A DNA stretch of 5,362 nucleotides from Acetobacteraceae bacterium (GTDB lineage Bacteria; Pseudomonadota; Alphaproteobacteria; Acetobacterales; Acetobacteraceae). Positions 1 to 5,362 of the stretch are shown here, piece by piece. How positions within the stretch are numbered: position 1 is the stretch's first letter; each line of letters begins with the position of its first letter. The stretch covers positions 1-5,362 of the forward strand of contig JASHVB010000039.1 of assembly GCA_030039695.1 (NCBI GenBank). The letters run 5' to 3'. A program made the position numbers and the translations under genes. Under the pieces are notes generated by a model, which saw only the letters and a list, made by a program, of their open reading frames with translations, was not told where the DNA came from and did no database searches.

Positions 1-588
1 GCCACTGCGGTGCAAAATCCTCTGACAACGCTGCCGGACGCAGTCGCCGCAGCCCGCCGCGTGCTGGAAAGGCAGGATGGCCCCACGGTCTTGGTGGGGC
101 ACTCCTTCGCCGGCATGATCGTCACCGAGGCTGGCACCCATCCGAACGTCTCGGCGCTTGTTTATGTCGCGGCGCGGGCACCGGATGCGGGCGAAGACTA
201 CGCGGCACTGGCCAAGAAGTTCCCGACGCCACCGGCGACCGCTGGGATCGTCTTCGATGGCGATGAAGGACGCCTCGGCGAGGCCGCTTTCCTACGCGAT
301 TTCGCGGGTGATCTGCCGGAGGCGAAGGCGAAGGTGCTCTATGCGGTGCAGTGGCCGTTCCACAAGGAACTGCTCGCCGGCAGAACGACACACGCGGCGT
401 GGCGGTCGAAGCCGAGTTTCTATGCTGTGTCGACCGAAGATCGCACGATCAATCCAGACCTTGAACGGTTCATGGCCAAGCGAATGGGCGCAACGACCAT
501 CGAAGTGAAGGCAAGTCATCTGTCGCTGATCTCCCATCCCGACACGATCACCGACCTGATCCTGGAGGCAACTGCACAGCCAACCTAG
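1..588 (+). CDS. Alpha/beta hydrolase, 5'-truncated by the window edge
   Basis: This is the C-terminal 195 residues of a serine hydrolase of the alpha/beta fold, probably a soluble esterase-like enzyme; the substrate is not evident. The nucleophile elbow GHSFAG is at visible residues 33-38, with Ser35 as nucleophile. The likely acid is Asp147 in STEDRTI, and the likely base is His173 in ASHLSLISHPD, so the whole triad is visible and intact. The lid region lies between them. The frame is open from the first base (Ala-Thr-Ala-Val-Gln-Asn-Pro). A GTG at position 10 could be mistaken for a start, but relatives have an oxyanion HG motif and first strand upstream of this point, so roughly 35-80 residues are probably missing off the left edge. 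It ends with TAG 83 nt before fumC on the same strand. Family assignment is firm; specificity is unknown. Confidence 0.9.
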   Translation, partial: ATAVQNPLTTLPDAVAAARRVLERQDGPTVLVGHSFAGMIVTEAGTHPNVSALVYVAARAPDAGEDYAALAKKFPTPPATAGIVFDGDEGRLGEAAFLRDFAGDLPEAKAKVLYAVQWPFHKELLAGRTTHAAWRSKPSFYAVSTEDRTINPDLERFMAKRMGATTIEVKASHLSLISHPDTITDLILEATAQPT

Positions 589-659
589 TGAGCGGCCCGC
601 GCCGACTGTCTCGCCAGTTGATCTAGTCGCCATGCCACAGCCGCTTGGAACGCCCAAGC

Positions 660-665
660 AGGAGA
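660..665 (+). promoter_or_regulatory. Shine-Dalgarno of fumC
   Basis: AGGAGA lies 6 nt before the ATG at 672. It settles the fumC start: the frame is open further upstream from a TTG at 645, but that codon has no ribosome binding site and the nine extra residues do not resemble fumarase. Another ATG at 667, in a different frame, sits 1 nt from the site and stops after five codons. Confidence 0.85.
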
Positions 666-671
666 AATGAT

Positions 672-2096
672 ATGGGCAACGTGAGGCAAGAAACTGACAG
701 CCTCGGCGTGGTCGAGGTCCCCGCGGATAAGCTGTGGGGTGCACAAACCCAACGCTCGCTCGAACATTTCAGCATCGGTCAGGATCTGATCCCGCGCGAG
801 ATGATCGCTGCCTACGCAACACTGAAAAAAGCCGCTGCCATCGCCAATCATGCAGGCCAGCGGCTCGATGACCGGCGCTATGAATTGATCGTCCAGGCCT
901 GCGACGAGATCCTCGCCGGCCGGCACCACGACATGTTCCCGTTGCATGTATGGATGACCGGCAGCGGCACCCAGTTCAACATGAACGTCAACGAGGTGAT
1001 CTCGAACCGCTGCTGCCAGATCGCCGGCACGCCACTGGGCAGCCACGGACCGGTCCATCCCAATGACCATGTCAACATGGCCCAATCGTCCAACGACTCC
1101 TTCCCTTCCGCGATGTGCATTGCCGCGGCTGTCAGCGTGAAGCAACGCCTCGTCGTGGCTGTAGCGGCACTGCGTGATGCGATCCACAGGAACGCACAAG
1201 CCTGGAATGACATCGTCAAAATCGGGCGGACCCACATGCAGGACGCCACGCCGCTGACCTTGGGGCAGGAGTGGTCCGGCTACGCCCATATGCTGTCCGA
1301 TGACCTGGAGCGGATCGAATCGGCTCTGCCTGGCGTGTATCAGTTGGCGCTCGGCGGCACGGCGGTGGGTACGGGCATCAACTCCGCACCCGGGTTCGCC
1401 GAAGCAGCTGCAGCCGAGATCGCGAAGCTGACTGGCCTGCCGTTTGTTACCGCACCCAACAAATTCACGGTGCAGGGCGCCCATGATGCGCTGGTTCAAC
1501 TGTCCGGAACCCTCCGCACGCTGGCAGTGTCCCTATACAAGATCGCCAATGATATTCGCTTGATGTCGTGCGGCCCGCGTGCGGGGTTTGCCGAATTGCT
1601 AATCCCCGAGAACGAGCCAGGCTCGTCGATCATGCCAGGCAAGGTCAATCCTACTCAGTGCGAGGCGCTCACCATGATCGCTGTGCAGGTGATGGCCAAT
1701 GACGTGGCTGTGGGCTTTGGAGGCGCCGGCGGTTACCTGGAAATGAACGTCTACAAGCCGCTCATGATCTTCAACATTGCCCATTCGGTCACGATCCTGA
1801 CCGATGGCTGCACGAACTTCCGCCGATTCTTGATCGAAGGTACAAAACCTAACCTGAAAAAGATCGACGAATACGTCGAGCGCTCCCTGATGCTGGTGAC
1901 AGCGCTGTCTCCGGTCATTGGCTATGACAAGGCATCGAGGATCGCGCACTACGCCATGGACAATGACCTCACGCTGAAGGAGGCCGCGCTGAAACTTGGT
2001 TTCGTCACTGAGGATGAGTTCAATCGCGTTGTCGACCCCAAGAAGATGGTGACACCTTACGTGGCGACGAGCGCGCTGAGCCCCGGCATCAATTAG
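672..2096 (+). CDS. fumC: Class II fumarate hydratase (fumarase C)
   Basis: This 474-residue, iron-independent fumarase reversibly hydrates fumarate to L-malate in the TCA cycle. It is a cytosolic homotetramer in known family members. The sequence is full length (E. coli FumC is 467 aa) and falls almost exactly on E. coli numbering. SGT is at 98-100. The HPND loop of the second (B) site is at 129-132. GRTH at 185-188 carries the active-site His188. The superfamily signature [11 protein letters not shown] is at 317-327, with the mobile-loop Ser318 plus Lys324 and Asn326. The signature continues as TQCEA, which marks fumarase rather than aspartase or argininosuccinate lyase. At position 126 this protein has Gly where E. 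coli has Arg in the B-site region, while His129, Asn131 and Asp132 are kept. The ATG at 672 is preceded by a strong Shine-Dalgarno. It lies 83 nt after the hydrolase and 69 nt before the exporter, on the same strand. All catalytic residues are present, so it should be active. Confidence 0.97.
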   Translation: MGNVRQETDSLGVVEVPADKLWGAQTQRSLEHFSIGQDLIPREMIAAYATLKKAAAIANHAGQRLDDRRYELIVQACDEILAGRHHDMFPLHVWMTGSGTQFNMNVNEVISNRCCQIAGTPLGSHGPVHPNDHVNMAQSSNDSFPSAMCIAAAVSVKQRLVVAVAALRDAIHRNAQAWNDIVKIGRTHMQDATPLTLGQEWSGYAHMLSDDLERIESALPGVYQLALGGTAVGTGINSAPGFAEAAAAEIAKLTGLPFVTAPNKFTVQGAHDALVQLSGTLRTLAVSLYKIANDIRLMSCGPRAGFAELLIPENEPGSSIMPGKVNPTQCEALTMIAVQVMANDVAVGFGGAGGYLEMNVYKPLMIFNIAHSVTILTDGCTNFRRFLIEGTKPNLKKIDEYVERSLMLVTALSPVIGYDKASRIAHYAMDNDLTLKEAALKLGFVTEDEFNRVVDPKKMVTPYVATSALSPGIN

Positions 2097-2165
2097 CACG
2101 GCGGCCACGGAGAGTGGGACCGGAACGCATCGACTCGGTACACGAAGGGCCCGCGGGAATGTTCA

Positions 2166-3434
2166 ATGACGGCGGATGAGCGCGCTGATATCGTCCTTGA
2201 GTTTGCCAGAGAGCTTTACGTCAACGGGCAGGCCACGGAGCGCACTATGGACGCGGCCAGGCGGCTGGGCCGCGCTTTGGGATTGCCTGTCACGATCATG
2301 CCTCGGTGGGGCGAACTGCAGCTTGTAGCCAAGGGCGAGAATGGCACGGTAGCGGCCCAAATCCCTGCAGATCCTGCGGGTGTGGAAATGGACCGCGTCG
2401 CGTCCACGATGCGGGCGATCGAGGACATCGCGTCCGGTCGGCTCGCGCCAACAGCGGCAGCAGGAACGGTCCGCGAAATCTCGCAGTCAGCACCCGCTCC
2501 GACCTGGCTCTTCACCCTCGCCGCCGCGGCGGGCGCCGTTGCACTGGCGGTCATCTTTGGCGTCCAACATATCGACGCGGCGGTATTAGTATTTGTCAGC
2601 GCAGGCGTTGGCGCGCTCGTGCGCCGGGGCCTCGGCCGACTGAGCACAAATCTGTTCCTACAGCCGTTTTGCGCCGCGTTGCTTGCCGGCATCATCGGCG
2701 CTGTCGCGGTCCGCTGGAACCTGAGCTCGTCGTTGCGCCTTGTCTCGGTCTGTCCGTGCATGGTTCTGGTGCCCGGCCCCCATTTCCTCAACGGTGCTCT
2801 GGATCTTTTCAACGGCCGAGTGGCACTGGGCGCCGCGCGAATAGCCTACGCCGGGTTGATCGTCCTCGCGATCTCCGTGGGACTGCTGCTTGGACTCGCT
2901 GCACTCGGCGTCTCCCTTCCGATCGATCCGGGCGGGAGACTTGTCCCGCTGTGGCAGGACGTACTTGCCGCGGGTGTCGCTGTTGCCGCGTTCAGCGTGT
3001 TCTTTTCGATGCCTCTGCGCATGTTCCCCTGGCCCATGGCGGTTGGCATGTTCGCCCATGCCTTGCGATGGGCAGGAGTCGTCCGGCTTGGCCTTGGCGC
3101 AGCAAATGGCGCGTTACTCGCTTGCATTGCCGTCGCGGTGATCCTCACGCCAGTCTCACGGCGATCGCATATGCCTTTTGCGGCGATCGGCTTCGCGTCA
3201 GTGGTATCAATGATGCCCGGGGTCTATTTATTCCGGATGGCCAGCGGACTCTCACAAATCACCTCCAGCCCGCAAGTCACATTGGACCTGCTTACCACGA
3301 CCGCGGCCGATGGCCTGATGGCGGCGAATATCATCCTGGCAATGAGTTTTGGGCTCATCGTTCCGAAGATGATCATCGACTATTTGGCCGATCGCGCGGT
3401 GGGGCTGAGACTGTTCACCAGCCGACGCCCTTGA
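2166..3434 (+). CDS. Threonine/serine exporter (ThrE) family protein
   Basis: This 422-residue inner-membrane protein belongs to the ThrE family, whose characterised member in Corynebacterium glutamicum exports L-threonine and L-serine using the proton motive force. It has the two fused halves of that family. A cytosolic N-terminal segment (about 1-112, with LYVNGQATERTMDAARRLG near 17-35) leads into a first membrane block (about 114-247) containing LVPGPHFLNGALD at 201-213. A second membrane block (about 264-405) contains the MMPGVYLFRM motif at 349-358. I count about nine or ten hydrophobic segments, roughly 114-132, 137-152, 166-183, 193-204, 223-247, 264-282, 289-303, 309-329, 337-355 and 384-404. 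The start is ATG 2166 with a weak GGGA at 2155-2158, 7 nt upstream. It follows fumC by 69 nt and may be co-transcribed with it. The family is clear, but the exported substrate is inferred only from the family and could differ. Confidence 0.88.
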   Translation: MTADERADIVLEFARELYVNGQATERTMDAARRLGRALGLPVTIMPRWGELQLVAKGENGTVAAQIPADPAGVEMDRVASTMRAIEDIASGRLAPTAAAGTVREISQSAPAPTWLFTLAAAAGAVALAVIFGVQHIDAAVLVFVSAGVGALVRRGLGRLSTNLFLQPFCAALLAGIIGAVAVRWNLSSSLRLVSVCPCMVLVPGPHFLNGALDLFNGRVALGAARIAYAGLIVLAISVGLLLGLAALGVSLPIDPGGRLVPLWQDVLAAGVAVAAFSVFFSMPLRMFPWPMAVGMFAHALRWAGVVRLGLGAANGALLACIAVAVILTPVSRRSHMPFAAIGFASVVSMMPGVYLFRMASGLSQITSSPQVTLDLLTTTAADGLMAANIILAMSFGLIVPKMIIDYLADRAVGLRLFTSRRP

Positions 3435-3451
3435 ACGTATCCGCTGGGGCT

Positions 3452-3664
3452 ATGGCCGAGCCAAGTGACGTCAGCCCACGACTCGATCGGGATATATTGA
3501 GAGCCACATCCGCCAAAGTGGAGCTGGAATCGTTGGCGACAACGGGCGCCGACAAGATCGCGCATACGCTGCGTGATGTGGAGGCACACGTTTTGTCGTA
3601 CGACGCGAGGCGGATAGGATGCAGCATCGAACACGCCGCTTTGGAGAAGAGAGTCACCGGATGA
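3452..3664 (+). CDS. Possible small orphan protein downstream of the exporter
   Basis: This is an ATG-to-TGA frame of 70 codons starting 17 nt after the exporter stop. I do not recognise it. The composition is unlike the Arg/Pro/Ser-rich noise of shadow frames in this DNA: it is amphipathic and fairly charged, with two likely helices (about 10-30 and 34-54, including IAHTLRDVEAHVLSYDARR) and a third near 59-67. There is no signal peptide or membrane segment. Only a poor GGGG (3446-3449) precedes the ATG. An in-frame TTG at 3431 overlaps the exporter stop as TTGA and would allow translational coupling, adding seven residues. The same frame stays open backwards through the exporter gene, which weakens the case because part of its length could be chance. 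It may be a real small gene, a remnant, or spurious. Confidence 0.35.
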   Translation: MAEPSDVSPRLDRDILRATSAKVELESLATTGADKIAHTLRDVEAHVLSYDARRIGCSIEHAALEKRVTG

Positions 3665-3979
3665 GTGTCGGTCACCGTGCTGAGCGTGGCGGATGGGATG
3701 GGAGCTGGTCGGGGGTATGCATGAGTTGTGCGCGTGGAGTTCAGCAAATTTCGGATGGTCCAGATTGTTAAAGGGATGTTTCTCAGTTCGGCTGAGCGCC
3801 GTTGCTCCGCCCCGGCCTGCGATATCCATGCGACGTCGCCTGCAGCGGCCATCGCGCAGCGGCGCGCCAGGTCCCGGGGTTTCGGCGGTAAAGCGCCAAG
3901 GGTAAGCCAAGGAACTCTGCAAGCGCGTCGGTCCGATCCCGCTCAGTGTTGGGCCGTCAAGAGATGGAGAAGCGGGCCT
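3665..3979 (+). other. Intergenic stretch without a recognisable gene
   Basis: I see no credible coding sequence on either strand in these 315 bases. The longer open frames here have Arg/Ser/Pro-rich composition typical of non-coding or antisense DNA. A short frame starting at ATG 3661 overlaps the preceding TGA as ATGA but stops at 3768-3770, after 36 codons of low-complexity Gly/Trp/Ser-rich sequence. A small AT-richer patch lies at about 3740-3785. No hairpin followed by a T-run was found, so no terminator is called for the genes to the left. The right end carries the ribosome binding site of the SnoaL-like remnant. Confidence 0.6.
3966..3970 (+). promoter_or_regulatory. Ribosome binding site of the SnoaL-like remnant
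   Basis: GGAGA lies 9 nt before the ATG at 3980. It fixes that ATG as the ancestral start, even though the same frame is open further upstream to 3728 with no protein-like sequence. Confidence 0.6.
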
Positions 3980-4390
3980 ATGCAAACGATCACCGAAACA
4001 GCCCGGGCATTCTTTGAGCCGTGCGAATCAGGCAAAGGTTCGAGCGTGTGCCGCATAGGGTGCACGCCGGATGTTAGCTTTGCCGCGCAGGCGGAGCCAT
4101 TGGCCGAGGTTCGAACCCTGGAGCAGTCTACCGAGCGGATGAAGGCACTTATGGCGGTCCTGACGGATGCCACTTGAGGTGAAGTCCTTCGCAACCGATG
4201 CGGTCCGTCACAAGGTGTGCGCCTGTCGCGTCTTCATCGGAACGCATCTCGCTGGTGGCCCGTACCCGCCGACCCGCAAGCGGTGGGTTACGGACTGCGT
4301 CGATGTCATGCAGTTCAATGACAGCCGATCGCCCGCATAACAGAGATTTGGAAGTCGGGACCGGCGCTCGAGCAGCTCGGCTGGGCATGG
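3980..4390 (+). pseudogene. SnoaL-like / NTF2-fold protein, frameshifted remnant
   Basis: The remnant of a roughly 135-residue SnoaL-like (NTF2-fold) protein is spread over three frames. Segment 1 (3980 to about 4168) begins MQTITETARAFFEPCESGKG and includes AAQAEPLAEVRTLEQ; it stops at TGA 4175-4177. Segment 2 (about 4170-4325) resumes in the next frame with LEVKSFATDA and runs to VMQFND; it stops at TAA 4338-4340. Segment 3 (about 4328-4387) continues in the third frame with IARITEIWKSGPALEQLGWA. The order and spacing match one intact family member, as I know the family. The first shift fits a net loss of two bases and the second a net loss of one. The family usually ends at LGWA; here TGG stands where a TGA is expected, so the last frame runs on to TGA 4574-4576. 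Several conserved aromatic positions also look substituted (CAC, DCVDVM), which favours real decay over sequencing error. Family members are small cyclase or isomerase-like proteins, mostly of unknown function. Confidence 0.75.
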
Positions 4391-4612
4391 CTGCTGCACG
4401 ACCACTTGGTTATCGGAACCCGCCGGATGCCTCCGAAGGCCGGGCCCGCCGAAACCGCCCTCCGATCTTGTCAGAGAGATGCTGTATATCAAGATTCCAG
4501 GTCCGGGTATCGTCCAGTCCGGTCGGCAACGCGCCGGCAGCCGTTTCATCCACCGCAGATCGGCCGCCTTGCCTGATCGGCACCTGGCGACGACGGACAG
4601 CTGGACACGTGG
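4391..4612. other. Convergent intergenic region between pseudogene and monooxygenase
   Basis: These 222 bases separate the plus-strand SnoaL-like remnant from the minus-strand monooxygenase stop. They contain the run-on of the last pseudogene frame (stop 4574-4576). There is also a short frame from ATG 4479 that crosses into the antisense of the monooxygenase; its sequence is not recognisable. GC-rich self-complementary bits occur (for example CGGGCCCG near 4441), but none is followed by a T-run on either strand, so no intrinsic terminator is called for the converging genes. Confidence 0.5.
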
Positions 4613-5362
4613 TCAGCGGAACGCAAACTCCTGGTATCCGCCCTTGGCGACTTCGTCCGTCTTACGTCGGAAGTAGATGCCGTGGCCATTGTAACCGAGC
4701 ACGCGACGAACACTGCGGCCTTCCACGTTGCGGTTCACGCCGGTCTGCCAGGAATCGACCTTCGATGACAGCAGCGGCTCGGCCGCTTTGATCACCGTCT
4801 CGGTCCACTCCGCCACCTGCTCTGGGCGAGTTTCGACCCGCACATAGCCATGCTCAAGCATGAACCGCAGCATGCGGGCCTGAAATTCCACGCTGTGTTC
4901 CACCGCCTGCGGGATGTTGCCGCGCGCGGTGTGCGGTCCCAGGACCATCAGCATGTTGGGAAATCCCTCCGCGAGCATGCCAAGATAAGTCCGCGGACTC
5001 TCCGCCCACGCATCCTCCAGTCGCGCAGCGCCCGTGCCACGAATATCGATTCGATCGAAAGCACCCGTCACGCCGTCGAAGCCCGTGGCGTAGATCAGAA
5101 TGTCGAATTCATGCTCGCGCTTGCTGGTCTGAATTCCCCGCGGTGTGATGCGCTCAATCGGTTCATCGTGCAGGGTATCTACCAACAGCACATTGTCGCG
5201 GTTGTAGGCCTCGAAATAACCGCTCTCCAGCGGCACGCGACGATCGCCGAAGCCGTGGTCCTTCGGGATCAGCTTTTCCGCGACTATCGGATCCTTCACG
5301 CGTTGGCGGATCTTCTTCGCAATGAATTCGCTGATCGCCGCATTCGCCTCCTTGTTTACGCC
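4613..5362 (-). CDS. Flavin-containing (Baeyer-Villiger type) monooxygenase, C-terminal part
   Basis: This is the last 249 residues of an NAD(P)H- and FAD-dependent class B monooxygenase. Such enzymes insert oxygen next to a ketone carbonyl, or oxygenate heteroatoms, in the cytosol. The frame is open to the right edge (GVNKEANAAISEFIAKKIRQ), so the GTG at 5299 is internal and not a start. Family members are about 500-600 residues, so a little over half is missing, including the N-terminal GxGxxG FAD motif and the FxGxxxHTxxWP fingerprint. Visible landmarks in the fragment are KLIPKDHGFGDRRVPLESGY at 30-49, the end-of-FAD-domain motif YATGFD at 91-96, and a GPHTARGNIPQAVEHS segment near 135-150. 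The normal C-terminus ends in a TGA at 4613-4615. The FMO/BVMO superfamily is secure. Baeyer-Villiger type is likely from overall resemblance, but the diagnostic motif is out of view and the substrate is unknown. Confidence 0.9.
   Translation of the reverse strand, partial: GVNKEANAAISEFIAKKIRQRVKDPIVAEKLIPKDHGFGDRRVPLESGYFEAYNRDNVLLVDTLHDEPIERITPRGIQTSKREHEFDILIYATGFDGVTGAFDRIDIRGTGAARLEDAWAESPRTYLGMLAEGFPNMLMVLGPHTARGNIPQAVEHSVEFQARMLRFMLEHGYVRVETRPEQVAEWTETVIKAAEPLLSSKVDSWQTGVNRNVEGRSVRRVLGYNGHGIYFRRKTDEVAKGGYQEFAFR

Noticed and set aside
641..660. Possible sigma-54-like promoter (TGGAACGCCCAAGCA) before fumC
   Set aside because: The GG-to-GC spacing is one base short, the -12 element is poor, and it abuts the ribosome binding site, leaving no room for a transcript start and leader.
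585..1499. 304-codon open frame antisense to fumC
   Set aside because: It lies wholly opposite a clear fumarase gene. Its length follows from the codon bias of fumC, and the His/Arg/Gly-rich translation resembles no protein.
2306..3451. Long plus-strand frame overlapping the exporter gene
   Set aside because: The translation is Arg/Pro/Ser-rich shadow sequence of the ThrE-family gene. Only the part after 3452, outside that gene, has protein-like composition and was considered separately.
3466..3473. Palindrome TGACGTCA
   Set aside because: It is a single 8-bp palindrome inside the putative small ORF with no second copy or promoter context, which is not enough to call an operator.
3490..3497. 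TATATT as a possible -10 box
   Set aside because: No -35 element was found at 16-18 nt upstream, and no supported gene starts just downstream.
3764..3775. Minus-strand CTTTAACAAT resembling a boxA antitermination element
   Set aside because: It is a short match with mismatches to the consensus at the 5' side, and there is no rRNA or tRNA gene or transcript on that strand nearby. It is most likely chance.
3380..3985. 201-codon minus-strand frame across the exporter end and the gap
   Set aside because: The Pro/Ser/Arg/His-rich sequence has no recognisable domain and no ribosome binding site, and part of it is antisense to the exporter.
4198..4791. 197-codon plus-strand frame running into the antisense of the monooxygenase
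   Set aside because: It overlaps the SnoaL-like remnant in another frame and then runs opposite the monooxygenase. Its composition is shadow-like.

Overview
The window is a moderately GC-rich (about 60% by eye) bacterial chromosomal segment. The gene families and codon use suggest a proteobacterium with a versatile metabolism, such as a soil or plant-associated lineage. The genus cannot be fixed from this sequence.

Layout. Positions 1-588 (+) hold the 3' part of an alpha/beta hydrolase whose N-terminus lies off the left edge. After an 83-nt gap comes an intact class II fumarase, fumC (672-2096, +), with a strong Shine-Dalgarno. After a 69-nt gap comes an intact threonine/serine exporter (ThrE) family membrane protein (2166-3434, +). 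A possible 70-residue orphan protein follows directly (3452-3664, +). The three or four plus-strand genes are co-directional and closely spaced, so co-transcription is plausible, but no clear promoter or terminator was seen.

Positions 3665-4612 are a low-coding zone. Its only recognisable content is the decayed remnant of a SnoaL/NTF2-fold protein (3980-4390, +). It keeps a good ribosome binding site and start codon, but its homology continues through three reading frames and its expected stop codon appears lost. From 4613 to the right edge, on the minus strand, is the C-terminal 249 residues of a flavin-dependent monooxygenase of the Baeyer-Villiger type, transcribed convergently toward the pseudogene.

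How the genes work together. Fumarase is a TCA-cycle enzyme and the ThrE-family protein probably exports small amino acids or related metabolites. Their adjacency is suggestive but proves no shared pathway. The hydrolase and the monooxygenase could act on esters and ketones, but they are 4 kb apart on opposite strands and only partly visible. I found no CRISPR array, insertion sequence, RNA gene or convincing new system. The most notable items are the multi-frame pseudogene and the uncharacterised small ORF whose frame touches the stop codon of the exporter gene.
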